Shown in pieces: positions 12,296 to 21,366 of a stretch of 37,922 nt of DNA (the first letter of the stretch is position 1; every line of letters starts with the position of its first letter). Source of the stretch: a virus; the IMG/VR virus record IMGVR_UViG_3300034018_000393, positions 1-37,922 of that record; one strand, written 5' to 3'. Under the pieces are notes generated by a model, which worked only from the letters and a program-made list of their open reading frames with translations, was not told where the DNA came from and did no database searches. The translations under genes were made by a program, and so were the position numbers.

Positions 12296-12366
12296 CAGGT
12301 GGGAGGTAAGGTATCTCACGGGTCTCATAAGCCCGCTAAAACTGGTTCGACTCCAGTACGTTGCTA
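12294..12366 (+). tRNA. tRNA with CAT anticodon (Met or Ile2 type)
   Basis: T arm ACTGG-TTCGACT-CCAGT at 12341-12357; anticodon arm CGGGT-CTCATAA-GCCCG at 12319-12335 with anticodon CAT and U33; variable loop of 5; D arm GAGG-TAAGGTA-TCTC at 12303-12317. The acceptor arms AGCAGGT and ACGTTGCT pair only with a bulged G (12360), and position 8 is not T, so the molecule is unusual. No CCA is encoded. The 5' end lies in the stop codon of the preceding gene. Confidence 0.75.
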
Positions 12367-12393
12367 CTAATATTAATATACAAAATAAAATAA

Positions 12394-12663
12394 ATGGGAC
12401 AATACGGTAATCAACCAGATTTTGCTACGAGAGTAGACACTATTTCAGCATATCCTACTAATGATATAAGATCAGCAGCTATATATATTGGAGCTGTAAC
12501 GGATCCAGATTTAACAACTACGTCTATAACTGTTAGACCGGTAGGTAATACTGCAGATGTCACATTCACAGGATTAACTAGTGGTAGTTTTTTACCTGTT
12601 ATAGTTACATCAATAACATCCGCTGTTAACATTCCAGTTGGTAGCGTTTTATTAGTATACTAA
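12394..12663 (+). CDS. Small beta-rich protein, 89 aa, possible virion or fibre accessory
   Basis: MGQYGNQPDFATRVDTISAY, a conserved MGQYG-x-QPDF start I recall from marine phage proteins, then a beta pattern (AAIYIGAVTDPDLTTTSITV, DVTFTGLTSGSFLPVIVTSI). It ends 1 base before the adhesin gene, suggesting a linked function such as a particle-bound cap or fibre base. Unassigned. Confidence 0.6.
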   Translation: MGQYGNQPDFATRVDTISAYPTNDIRSAAIYIGAVTDPDLTTTSITVRPVGNTADVTFTGLTSGSFLPVIVTSITSAVNIPVGSVLLVY

Positions 12664-12664
12664 T

Positions 12665-13717
12665 ATGATAGGGTTAGGCTTATCAATTGGTTGGAAATCC
12701 AATAAAAAAACATCTGGAGGCGAAGTGCCTGTTAATACAGTTGCTCCAGTTGTAAGCGGTACTAATACAGTTGGGAGTGTTTTAACTACTACAAACGGAA
12801 CTTGGAGCGGTAGTTTACCAATCACTTACACCTATCAATGGTTGAGAGATGGAAGTAATATTGGTGGGGCAAATTTATCTACTTATACTTTAGTAAGTGC
12901 TGATAGTTCAAATTTAGTATCTTGTAGAGTTACAGCTACTAATGCTTTAGGGAGTGCAAATGCAATTTCTAATAGTTTAACTATTTATGAGCCTGAATAT
13001 AAAGCTGTTCTAGATAAAGCTATTTTAGAAGGTTTCACTTTGCCTATAGATGAAGAAAAAATTAAGCAAAATAATTTAATGATTTCTTTAAAATCATCTG
13101 GAGGTTACACAAAGGCTGACCAAATATTAGTACTAGCCAACACCTCTAACGCTAACTTTACTCGTGTAGATTGGAAAAATCCAACACGTTTAGCGACATT
13201 AGTTAACGCTCCAGCGTTTGTAAGTGGCAAAGGTTTACAAGGTGGCGGAACATCTTATATAGATACTAATTTTAATCCAACAGTAGGAACGAATAAATAC
13301 ACTCAAAACAATGCAAGTCGTTATGTGTTTATGGACACAGCAAGTGGTACAGGGGTTTTTGACGGATGCGCAACTACTGATAGAAATTTAATACAAAGAA
13401 ATAACTTATCAAATCAAAGGATAAATTCAAATGTCGCTTTAACAGGAGGTGCGGTTAATTACAGCGCAAGTCGTGGGATGAAGTCAATACATCGTACAAG
13501 TAGTTTAAATGTTGAATTATTTAATGACACAACGCAAGATAGTAGAACAGCTTTATCGGCGACTATGGCTTCATCTAATCAAACTATTTTACGCTCTGGT
13601 TCAACATCTCCTATTTATGGAGCACACACAATATCATTTTATATGATGGGAGAAAGTATGGTGTCTGAAAATTCTGCAATTGTAACAGCTGTTAACGCTT
13701 ATTTAAATTCTTTATAA
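12665..13717 (+). CDS. Ig-plus-lectin-like adhesin, probable receptor-binding or tail protein, 350 aa
   Basis: After a Gly/Lys-rich N-terminus, residues about 22-108 form an Ig-like domain (APVVSGTNTVGSVLTTTNGT; TYTYQWLRDGSNI; the LVSCRVTATN strand with a conserved Cys). A linker with helix (EYKAVLDKAILEGF) leads to a concanavalin/LamG-like C-terminal domain (GKGLQGGGTSYIDTNFNPTV; GAHTISFYMMGESM). Such combinations bind glycans and commonly decorate tails or capsids. It should help attach to the host surface. The accessory gene 13720-13929 follows by 2 bases. Confidence 0.7.
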   Translation: MIGLGLSIGWKSNKKTSGGEVPVNTVAPVVSGTNTVGSVLTTTNGTWSGSLPITYTYQWLRDGSNIGGANLSTYTLVSADSSNLVSCRVTATNALGSANAISNSLTIYEPEYKAVLDKAILEGFTLPIDEEKIKQNNLMISLKSSGGYTKADQILVLANTSNANFTRVDWKNPTRLATLVNAPAFVSGKGLQGGGTSYIDTNFNPTVGTNKYTQNNASRYVFMDTASGTGVFDGCATTDRNLIQRNNLSNQRINSNVALTGGAVNYSASRGMKSIHRTSSLNVELFNDTTQDSRTALSATMASSNQTILRSGSTSPIYGAHTISFYMMGESMVSENSAIVTAVNAYLNSL

Positions 13718-13719
13718 TT

Positions 13720-13929
13720 ATGTTAGTACTAAAAGCAAATGAAGAGCAATACAACGCTTTAAATTATTACGAAAATAACGGCAATGTTTTAGAATTTACA
13801 AAAGATAAAAACGATAATTGGGTAGTAGGAATTAACGTACTTACCGCTGAATGCTTTTATGATATATGGCAAGATTTAGCAAAGTTAGAAACTATTGAAT
13901 ACATCTCAAATGAAGAAGAAACTATATAA
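13720..13929 (+). CDS. Fibre-associated small protein, 69 aa
   Basis: MLVLKANEEQYNALNYYENN, then VLEFTKDKNDNWVVGINVL. This type (strand, EQY helix, then (L/I)EF-x-KD-x-(N/D)-NW(I/V)VG) is often found directly after fibre or adhesin genes in Bacteroidota phages. It may be an assembly partner or a small tail component. The end overlaps the next gene's start by 20 bases. Confidence 0.65.
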   Translation: MLVLKANEEQYNALNYYENNGNVLEFTKDKNDNWVVGINVLTAECFYDIWQDLAKLETIEYISNEEETI

Positions 13930-14155
13930 CATATTTCTAAAGTACTCCGATAAATTGGCGCATGCTTTTTATGGAACTTTATTTTATTTATTTTTGAATT
14001 TATTTTTAATTTCGGAGTTAGCGTTGTTCTTGACATTTGCGTTAGCTACCGGGGTTGAGATTTACGACAAACATAAAGGAGGAAAAGCAGATGTATTGGA
14101 TTTTATAGCAACGGTTTTAATACCGGCAATTTTATTCATACTAAATATAAAATAA
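13910..14155 (+). CDS. Multi-pass small membrane protein, 81 aa
   Basis: I prefer the ATG at 13910 (MKKKLYNIFLKYSDKLAHAF) over 13895; the longer start only adds MNTSQ inside the upstream gene. Two or three hydrophobic segments (FYGTLFYLFLNLFLISELAL, FLTFALATGVEI, FIATVLIPAILFIL) surround a conserved DKLAHA and E-(I)-YDKHKGG-x-ADVLDF. The DKLxH...K-E-x-YD...D-x-x-A pattern is shared with small membrane proteins of phages and bacteria (DUF2279-like) of unknown role. Third holin-like candidate. Confidence 0.65.
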   Translation: MKKKLYNIFLKYSDKLAHAFYGTLFYLFLNLFLISELALFLTFALATGVEIYDKHKGGKADVLDFIATVLIPAILFILNIK

Positions 14156-14185
14156 AAACATTAATTAACAATTAAATTAAATAAA

Positions 14186-14431
14186 ATGGAAGTAGTAAAA
14201 CAAATTACACAAGAACAATTAGAATTAATTTCAGGTCAGCACAAAGAACTAAACGATGCATTGGCTAATATAGGTTTATATGAGTCTCAAAAACATGCTA
14301 TTCTGCATAGATTAGCAGACATAAATAGAGCTATAGAAGAAACAAAAAATAAACTTCAAGAAGAATACGGCGCTATTAATATAAATTTAGCAGATGGATC
14401 TTATACTGAAATCAAACAAGAAGAGGTATAA
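14186..14431 (+). CDS. Conserved coiled-coil phage protein, 81 aa
   Basis: MEVVKQITQEQLELISGQHK and LADINRAIEETKNKLQEEYG form two long helices, with a short beta tail AININLADGSYTEI. I recall this arrangement as a frequent small gene upstream of the packaging genes in marine phages, unassigned. It could be a chaperone-like or assembly factor. Overlaps the next start as TAATG. Confidence 0.65.
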   Translation: MEVVKQITQEQLELISGQHKELNDALANIGLYESQKHAILHRLADINRAIEETKNKLQEEYGAININLADGSYTEIKQEEV

Positions 14432-14658
14432 TGGATTCAGTAGTTAGAAAAATAAGTATAGGCACTAATTATAAAGATGATGCGATGCATTATTCCGTGG
14501 GTCAAGAGGTTTACGGGGGGCATCGTATATCTTATATATTATTAGATCATTCTGATAATTCTTACAATATTTATATAAAGAAAGAAGAAGAAGTGATGCC
14601 TTGGAAAAAGTTCAATTGCAATATGGCAATTTCGGTTGAATATGATTTAGAGTATTAA
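14431..14658 (+). CDS. Conserved small phage protein, 75 aa
   Basis: Starts in a TAATG overlap. VVRKISIGTNYKDDAMHYSV, VGQEVYGGHRISYI, NIYIKKEEEVMPWKKFNCN read as a small all-beta fold. The same order of genes (this, the coiled-coil protein, the GroES-like tandem protein, then the terminase) recurs in marine phages as I remember them. Function unknown. Confidence 0.65.
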   Translation: MDSVVRKISIGTNYKDDAMHYSVGQEVYGGHRISYILLDHSDNSYNIYIKKEEEVMPWKKFNCNMAISVEYDLEY

Positions 14659-15305
14659 TGAACATGACAGCTGTATTCGATTTTATAATCAAACCAGTAG
14701 GGTCTAGATATAATAATAGCGTTGATATTGATGGTAAACAACTTATAGTAAATACAAGAATAGAAAGCTTTAAATCAGTTAATAAATTAGCAGAGGTGGT
14801 TTCAATACCATTAGCTATAGAAACTGATATAAAAGTTGGAGATATTATTGTAATACATCATAATGTGTTTAGAAGATTCTACGATATTAAAGGTAGACAA
14901 AAGAACAGTAGATCTTATTTTAAAGAGGATTTATATTTTTGTGCACCTGATCAGATATACTTATATAAACGGGATAACGAATGGCAATCTTTTGGAGATC
15001 GTTGTTTTGTAAAACCCGTAAAGAATAAAGACCAATTTAAGATGTCAAAAGAACAAAAGCATATTGGAATACTAAAATATGGTAATGACTCTTTAAACAA
15101 GCTTAAAATCAATTCTGGTGACCTTGTGGGGTTCAAACCTTTTGGAGAGTTTGAATTTATAATAGATGGCCAGAGATTATATTGTATGAAATCTAATGAT
15201 ATTGTAATTAAATATGAATATAAAGGAGACGAAGCAACAGATAATCCAAGCTGGGCACAAAGCAGTACTGGAATTAATAAAAGTAGCGGAGGAAGCAATT
15301 CTTGA
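14658..15305 (+). CDS. Tandem GroES-like (cpn10-fold) protein, 215 aa
   Basis: Two segments follow the cpn10 order. First, about residues 4-115: FDFIIKPVGSRYNN, LIVNT, LAEVVSIPLAIETDIKVGDI, IVIHHNVFRRFYDIKG, DQIYLY. Second, about 115-200: FGDRCFVKPVKNK, HIGILKYGND, INSGDLVGFKPFGEFEFIID, GQRLYCMKSNDIVIKYEY. Each has the (strand)-(V/I)KP ... V-x-x-(G/P) ... K-x-GD-(I/L)-V ... IdG-x-x-Y ... DI pattern of GroES. It could cap the phage or host GroEL, or be a structural use of the fold. Inference from pattern only. Its end overlaps the next gene by 92 bases. Confidence 0.55.
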   Translation: MNMTAVFDFIIKPVGSRYNNSVDIDGKQLIVNTRIESFKSVNKLAEVVSIPLAIETDIKVGDIIVIHHNVFRRFYDIKGRQKNSRSYFKEDLYFCAPDQIYLYKRDNEWQSFGDRCFVKPVKNKDQFKMSKEQKHIGILKYGNDSLNKLKINSGDLVGFKPFGEFEFIIDGQRLYCMKSNDIVIKYEYKGDEATDNPSWAQSSTGINKSSGGSNS

Positions 15306-15489
15306 TAATGGTGAAGATGATTTATCAGCCGATAAATTGAAGAATGCAGCAGCTACAAAAAAGTTAGCTATATTTGATGCGTTTGAAATATTAAGCAGGA
15401 TTCAAGAAGAAGAAAGAATGATAGAGGAATCCGAAAAGCAAACAGAAACAAAAGTGTTTAAAGGTTTTGCAGAGGGGAGGTCTAAATAA
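15214..15489 (+). CDS. Probable small terminase subunit or packaging accessory, 91 aa
   Basis: The ATG at 15214 lies 92 bases inside the upstream gene. I keep it because the first residues (MNIKETKQQIIQAGHKAVLE) form a helix continuous with LIKVAEEAILDNGEDDLSAD, LKNAAATKKLAIFDAFEILS. All-helical and acidic, ending FKGFAEGRSK, directly before the large terminase (TAATG overlap). This is the usual place of a small terminase; no helix-turn-helix is obvious. Confidence 0.5.
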   Translation: MNIKETKQQIIQAGHKAVLELIKVAEEAILDNGEDDLSADKLKNAAATKKLAIFDAFEILSRIQEEERMIEESEKQTETKVFKGFAEGRSK

Positions 15490-17711
15490 TGTACGAACAA
15501 AATTTATACCAAATACTTGACAACCATATAAAACCAAGTGTAATAAAACAAAAAAACCGATTTAACAAGTGGGAGTACGGATATAACAAAGAGCATGATG
15601 TTGTTGTTATCAGTCGTACTGGTAAGATTGGTGAAATATATGAAATACAGAATCTTAAAATAGCTTTACCTTTTATAGAAAAAGCTTATAAAAGATCTGA
15701 CAAGAAAGAAGACCAATATTGGGTGCAATCAGAATTTCCAAAAGAACTTTCCAGAATTAAAAATGTATTTGATTGGAATAAATATCCAGATGTGTTTAAG
15801 GAACGTTGGTACGATTATATTGACCAAGAGTTTAAATACAGAGAAGAAGGTTTTGGATTTTATAATAATGGAAAACCCACATATATAACAGGGACACACT
15901 ATATGTACTTGCAATGGAGTAAGATAGATGTGGGTGCTCCCGATTTTAGAGAGTCTAATAGACTTTTCTTTATATTTTGGGAAGCTTGTAAAGCAGATGA
16001 TAGATGTTATGGAATGTGCTATTTAAAGAATAGACGTTCTGGATTTTCATTCATGTCCTCTGCAGAATTAGTTAATCAAGCAACAATATCTAGTGATGCC
16101 CGTTTTGGTATATTATCAAAGTCTGGAGCCGATGCTAAAAAAATGTTTACTGATAAAGTTGTTCCTATATCAATAAACTATCCTTTCTTTTTTAAACCTA
16201 TCCAAGATGGTATGGATAGACCTAAAACAGAATTAGCATATAGAATACCAGCATCTAAGCTTACACGTAAGAAATTAGATACAAATGAGAAACTAGAAGA
16301 GCTTGACGGATTAGATACAACAATTGACTGGAAAAACACCGGAGACAACAGTTATGATGGTGAGAAGTTAAAACTTCTAGCGCATGACGAAAGTGGTAAA
16401 TGGGAAAGACCAGACAATATATTAAATAACTGGAGAGTTACAAAAACATGTTTAAGACTAGGGTCCAAGATCATAGGTAAATGTATGATGGGTTCTACTT
16501 CGAACGCATTAGATAAAGGAGGAGAAAACTTTAAGAAACTTTATTACAATTCAGATGTTACAAAAAGAAACCGCAATGGACAGACTAGCTCAGGATTATA
16601 TAGTTTGTTCATACCTATGGAATGGTCGTACGAGGGATTCATTGATACTCATGGCTTACCTGTCTTCGACACTCCAGAAAAACCGATAAAAGGTGTTGAT
16701 GGTAAATGGATTGATGCAGGAGTTATCGAACACTGGCAAAACGAGGTTGAAGGCTTAAAATCTGACTCTGATGCTTTAAACGAATACTATAGACAGTTTC
16801 CAAGAACAGAACAGCATGCTTTTAGAGATGAAGCTAAACAAGCTTTATTTAATCTTACTAAGATATATGAGCAGATTGACTACAATGACGATTTAAGACA
16901 TTCTAGTGTATTAACAAGAGGTAGTTTTCAATGGGAGAATGGGATACAAGATTCTAGGGTTATGTTCTATCCAAATAAAGATGGTAGATTCCTTATTAGC
17001 TGGGTTCCCGATAAATTCTTACAAAACCGCGTAATAATAAAAGATGGTATGAAATATCCAGGTAATGAGCACTGCGGTGCTTTTGGCTGTGATAGTTACG
17101 ATATATCAGGAACAGTAGATTCTAGAGGATCTAATGGTTCATTACACGGACTTACTAAGTTTACAATGGAAAACATACCGGTTAATCACTTTTTTTTAGA
17201 ATATATTGCTAGACCACAAACAGCTGAGATATTTTTTGAAGAAGTATTAATGGCTTGCGTATTTTACGGAATGCCTATACTTGCAGAGAATAACAAAGCT
17301 AGGCTTTTGTATTATTTCAAGAGAAGAGGTTATAGAGGTTTTTCAATGAATCGTCCGGATAAAACGTGGAATAAATTATCACCAACAGAAAAAGAGATTG
17401 GAGGTATACCTAATTCAGGACAGGATATTATACAAGCACATGCTGCTGCTATAGAAACATATATTGAGAATCATGTTGGTATTCAAGGAGATAACTGGGG
17501 ATCTATGTATTTCCAACGTACTTTGAATGATTGGGCTCGATTTGATATTAGCAATAGAACAAAGCATGATGCATCTATTAGTTCTGGATTAGCAATAATG
17601 GCGTGTAATAAACACATGTATTCTCCTGTATATGAAACGACTAAACAGTCAATTCCACTAAACTTTAAGAAATACGACAATAACGGCAATACTTCAAAAA
17701 TAATACGATAA
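15489..17711 (+). CDS. Terminase large subunit, 740 aa
   Basis: Genome-packaging motor ATPase plus nuclease. The Walker A is atypical: LKNRRSGFSFM (about 179-189) lacks the standard GK(T/S), as in other large terminases of Bacteroidota podoviruses. Walker B with catalytic Glu is LKLLAHDESG (D300, E301). RNase-H-like nuclease acidic residues are D535 (FGCDSYDISG), E600 (LAENNK) and D694 (KHDASISSG). Length exceeds typical terminases (400-600) owing to an extended N-terminal region. It would act at the portal, cutting and pumping DNA. Followed at once by the portal gene. Confidence 0.88.
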   Translation: MYEQNLYQILDNHIKPSVIKQKNRFNKWEYGYNKEHDVVVISRTGKIGEIYEIQNLKIALPFIEKAYKRSDKKEDQYWVQSEFPKELSRIKNVFDWNKYPDVFKERWYDYIDQEFKYREEGFGFYNNGKPTYITGTHYMYLQWSKIDVGAPDFRESNRLFFIFWEACKADDRCYGMCYLKNRRSGFSFMSSAELVNQATISSDARFGILSKSGADAKKMFTDKVVPISINYPFFFKPIQDGMDRPKTELAYRIPASKLTRKKLDTNEKLEELDGLDTTIDWKNTGDNSYDGEKLKLLAHDESGKWERPDNILNNWRVTKTCLRLGSKIIGKCMMGSTSNALDKGGENFKKLYYNSDVTKRNRNGQTSSGLYSLFIPMEWSYEGFIDTHGLPVFDTPEKPIKGVDGKWIDAGVIEHWQNEVEGLKSDSDALNEYYRQFPRTEQHAFRDEAKQALFNLTKIYEQIDYNDDLRHSSVLTRGSFQWENGIQDSRVMFYPNKDGRFLISWVPDKFLQNRVIIKDGMKYPGNEHCGAFGCDSYDISGTVDSRGSNGSLHGLTKFTMENIPVNHFFLEYIARPQTAEIFFEEVLMACVFYGMPILAENNKARLLYYFKRRGYRGFSMNRPDKTWNKLSPTEKEIGGIPNSGQDIIQAHAAAIETYIENHVGIQGDNWGSMYFQRTLNDWARFDISNRTKHDASISSGLAIMACNKHMYSPVYETTKQSIPLNFKKYDNNGNTSKIIR

Positions 17712-20114
17712 ATGATTTATACTAACAGTAATAGTTCTTTCCCAAGCCAGGTAGTACCTGATAGCGTAAAAGAGTCTCTAGAATATGGAGCTTTAGTAGG
17801 TAGAGCTATTGAAAACGAATGGTTTAGGGGAGACAGAGTAGGAGGAGCGGGAAACGATAGGTTTGGCTCTAACTGGCAAAACTTTCACAGATTAAGACTT
17901 TACGCTAGAGGTGAACAACCAATGCAAAAATACAAAGATGAATTATCCATTAATGGGGATTTGTCTTATCTTAATTTAGATTGGAAACCTATACCTATAT
18001 TAGCTAAATTTGTTGACATCGTGGTAAATGGTATATCTAACAAGAGTTATAAAGTAAAAGCTTATGCTCAAGATCCAGCATCTACAAAAGCAAAAACTGA
18101 TTATGCCGCTGGTATACTTAGAGATATGATGGCTAAAGATCTGTTAGATGAAATACAAAACAAATTAGGTTCAAACTTATATAACTCATCTGATCCAAGC
18201 AACTTGCCAGAGAGCAAAGAAGAATTGGAGATGAGGTTGCAATTAGATTATAAACCATCGATAGAGATAGCCGAAGAAGAAGTTATTAATCAAGTATTGG
18301 CTACTAATAAATATGATTTAATAGCTAAAAGATTAAACTATGATCTTGCAGTAATTGGTATTGCGTGCGCTAAAACATCGTGGAATCCTGCTAATGGAAT
18401 TGTTATTGATTATGTAGATCCAGCTTGTTTGGTTTATTCTTATACAGAAGATCCAAACTTTGAAGATGTTTACTATATTGGAGAAGTAAAATCTATAAGC
18501 CTTGAAGAATTAAAAAAACAATTTCCTCAATTATCAGAAGATGAATTAAAGAGGATAGAAAAATATCCTGGAGATATGAATTATATTCGTAACTATCCAG
18601 GCCAAAGCAATGATAATACAACAGTACAAGTATTATATTTTGAATACAAAACATATTCAAACCAAGTATTTAAAATAAAACAAACGGAACAAGGTTTAGA
18701 AAAAGCTATCCAAAAAGACGATAGTTTTGATCCACCCGAGAATGATAATTTTAAAAGAGTTTCTAGAAGTATAGAGGTATTATATTCTGGAGCTAAAATT
18801 CTAGGCTACGAACAAATGTTAGAATGGAAATTAGCTGAGAATATGACACGCCCTTATGCTGATACAACTAAGGTACAGATGAATTATACTATCTGTGCGC
18901 CAAGAATATATAAAGGAAGAATAGAATCATTAGTTAGCAGAACAATCACATTTGCTGATATGATACAACTAACGCATCTTAAATTGCAACAGGTGTTATC
19001 TAGAATGGTTCCAGATGGAGTATTCGTCGATGTTGATGGTTTAGCTGAAGTTGATTTAGGAAACGGCACAAACTATAATCCAGCGGAAGCACTTAATATG
19101 TATTTCCAAACAGGGTCTATTGTAGGTAGATCAATGTCTCAAGACGGAGGTGTTAATCAAGGTAAAGTTCCTATTGTAGAATTACAATCATCAAACGGAA
19201 ATGCTAAGATCCAGTCTTTGATAGGTACTTATCAATATTATTTACAAATGATACGTGATGTTACTGGCCTTAATGAGGCTAGAGATGGGAGTGCTCCAGA
19301 TAGAGATGCTTTAGTAGGATTACAAAAGATGGCTGCTGCAAATTCAAATACTGCAACAAGGCACATAAAAGATGCGAGTTTATATTTAACATTAAGAACA
19401 TGCGAAAACATTTCGTTACGTGTTAATGATTCTTTAAACTTTCCATTGACTAAGCAATCTTTAATAGAGAGCATTTCGTTATTTAATGTTGAAACTTTAA
19501 AAGAGATTGAAAATCTTAACTTACATGACTTTGGTATATTCCTTGAATTAGAACCAGAAGAAGAAGAAAAAGCAGCTTTTGAAAAGAATGTACAGATAGC
19601 CTTACAATCTGGAGGAATAGATTTAGAGGATGTTATTGACTTAAACAGAATTAATAACATTGACTTAGCTAATCAAGCTCTTAAATATAAGAGAAGAAAG
19701 AAACAAGAAAGAGATCAAGCTGTTCAACAAGCCAACATTAAAGCGCAAGGAGAAGCACAAGCTCAAGCATCTGAAGCAGCCGCTATGGCAGAGGTACAAA
19801 AGAGAGAAGCAATTGCTCAAACTGAAATTCAAATATTACAAGCAAAAGCTAATTTGGAATTACAAAGAATGCAACAAGAATTACAAAATAAAAAAATATT
19901 GTTAGCAGAACAATTCAAATATGATTTTGAATTAGGTAAAATGCAAGTAGATATTGCTAATGAAAAGTTAAGTCAAGCAGAAGATCGCAAAGACCAAAGA
20001 ACTAAAATACAAGCAACACAGCAATCAGAGTTAATTGAACAAAGAAAGAATAATACTTTGCCAAAGAACTTTGAAGATCAAGGAGCTGATGAGTTTGATT
20101 TAGCTCTTATGTAA
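17712..20114 (+). CDS. Portal protein, 800 aa
   Basis: Immediately after the terminase (stop at 17709-17711). Residues about 25-100 carry a helical DNA-gate-type start (RFGSNWQNFHRLRLYARGEQ, KPIPILAKFVDIVVNGI), a motif common to P22-type portals. The C-terminal 140 residues are a long Ala/Gln/Lys/Glu coiled coil (about 655-785), fitting an internal barrel extending into the capsid. It forms the ring at the vertex used for DNA entry and exit. The assignment rests on size, position and this pattern. Confidence 0.85.
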   Translation: MIYTNSNSSFPSQVVPDSVKESLEYGALVGRAIENEWFRGDRVGGAGNDRFGSNWQNFHRLRLYARGEQPMQKYKDELSINGDLSYLNLDWKPIPILAKFVDIVVNGISNKSYKVKAYAQDPASTKAKTDYAAGILRDMMAKDLLDEIQNKLGSNLYNSSDPSNLPESKEELEMRLQLDYKPSIEIAEEEVINQVLATNKYDLIAKRLNYDLAVIGIACAKTSWNPANGIVIDYVDPACLVYSYTEDPNFEDVYYIGEVKSISLEELKKQFPQLSEDELKRIEKYPGDMNYIRNYPGQSNDNTTVQVLYFEYKTYSNQVFKIKQTEQGLEKAIQKDDSFDPPENDNFKRVSRSIEVLYSGAKILGYEQMLEWKLAENMTRPYADTTKVQMNYTICAPRIYKGRIESLVSRTITFADMIQLTHLKLQQVLSRMVPDGVFVDVDGLAEVDLGNGTNYNPAEALNMYFQTGSIVGRSMSQDGGVNQGKVPIVELQSSNGNAKIQSLIGTYQYYLQMIRDVTGLNEARDGSAPDRDALVGLQKMAAANSNTATRHIKDASLYLTLRTCENISLRVNDSLNFPLTKQSLIESISLFNVETLKEIENLNLHDFGIFLELEPEEEEKAAFEKNVQIALQSGGIDLEDVIDLNRINNIDLANQALKYKRRKKQERDQAVQQANIKAQGEAQAQASEAAAMAEVQKREAIAQTEIQILQAKANLELQRMQQELQNKKILLAEQFKYDFELGKMQVDIANEKLSQAEDRKDQRTKIQATQQSELIEQRKNNTLPKNFEDQGADEFDLALM

Positions 20115-20148
20115 AAAAAAATATTAACCAATTTTATATTATTATATT

Positions 20149-21354
20149 ATGTCAGAGAACGTAAAACAAGAAGGAAGTTTTAAAATGCAAAAACCAAAAC
20201 CCGCTGCAAGAAAATTAAACAAACCTGTAGAGGTTACAAAAATTGATTTAAGAACACCTAAAGAAAATACTGATGCCATTCAAGAGCAAATCACAAATGA
20301 AAGCGTGCTACAGCCAGAACAGCCCCAAATGGGATTGCAAGAAGTGGAGCAAGGAAACGACAAACAAGAAGTCGTTACCATTAAAATTGAAAACGAAAAA
20401 GAAGTAACGGAAATTAATCAACAACCTGTTGCGGTTATACAAGAAATCTCAAATGAAGAAATAAACGCTTCATCTGCAGAACTTGAAGCTGAAGCTGTTG
20501 AAGCATTCAATGAGCTAGAGAAAACCGGGAGACAATTACCAGAAAACGTTGAGAAGCTGGTAGCCTTTATGGAAGAAACAGGAGGTACCGTTGAGGACTA
20601 TGTTAGATTGAATGCAGATTATTCAAATGTTAATAATGAATTACTATTAAAAGAATATTATAAAAAAACTAGACCTCATCTTAATGAAGAAGAAATTGAA
20701 TTCCTAATGGAAGACAGATTCTCCTATGATGAAGATGATGACGATGAGCGAGATATCCGTAAAAAGAAACTCGCATTTAAAGAAGAAGTTGCAAAAGCCA
20801 AAGGATTTTTAGAAGATCTAAAAAGTAAATACTACGAGGAAGTTAAGTTACGACCTAGTGTAAATAAGGATCAACAAAAAGCGCTTGACTTTTTCAATAG
20901 ATATCAAAAGGAGCAGGAAATTGTGGAAACACAACATTCTAAATTTAAGAGCGACACAAAGAATTTTTTCTCTCAGGATTTCAAAGGTTTTGATTTCAAA
21001 TTGGGTGAAAAGAATTTTAGATATGGAGTTCAAAATACAGAAGTTGTGGCAGATAAACAATCAAATATTACCAATCTAGTCAAGAGGTTCTTGAACGATA
21101 AAGGGGAGGTTACAGATTTGAAAGGTTATCACAAAGCAATGTATGCTGCAGAAAATGTAGATGCTTTAGCTAATCATTTTTATGAACAAGGTAAAGCTGA
21201 TGCTGTTAAAGAGATAACCGCAAAATCTAATAATATATCTGCCACGCCTAGGCAAACGGCGTCTGGTGAGATATTTGTTAATGGATTTAAAGTGAAAGCA
21301 ATTAATGGTGTTGATTCTACGAAATTAAAAATAAAAAGTAAATTTAACAACTAA
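20149..21354 (+). CDS. Capsid scaffold protein, 401 aa
   Basis: Acidic, low-complexity N-terminus (Gln/Glu-rich, residues 30-130), a Glu/Asp-rich centre (YDEDDDDERDIRKKKLAFKE, about 195-214), then coiled-coil helices, and a basic end (STKLKIKSKFNN) of the kind that binds coat protein. It lies between portal and major capsid protein, the standard place for a scaffold. I see no protease triad, so head maturation protease must be elsewhere or absent. Confidence 0.75.
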   Translation: MSENVKQEGSFKMQKPKPAARKLNKPVEVTKIDLRTPKENTDAIQEQITNESVLQPEQPQMGLQEVEQGNDKQEVVTIKIENEKEVTEINQQPVAVIQEISNEEINASSAELEAEAVEAFNELEKTGRQLPENVEKLVAFMEETGGTVEDYVRLNADYSNVNNELLLKEYYKKTRPHLNEEEIEFLMEDRFSYDEDDDDERDIRKKKLAFKEEVAKAKGFLEDLKSKYYEEVKLRPSVNKDQQKALDFFNRYQKEQEIVETQHSKFKSDTKNFFSQDFKGFDFKLGEKNFRYGVQNTEVVADKQSNITNLVKRFLNDKGEVTDLKGYHKAMYAAENVDALANHFYEQGKADAVKEITAKSNNISATPRQTASGEIFVNGFKVKAINGVDSTKLKIKSKFNN

Positions 21355-21366
21355 AATTAAAAAATT

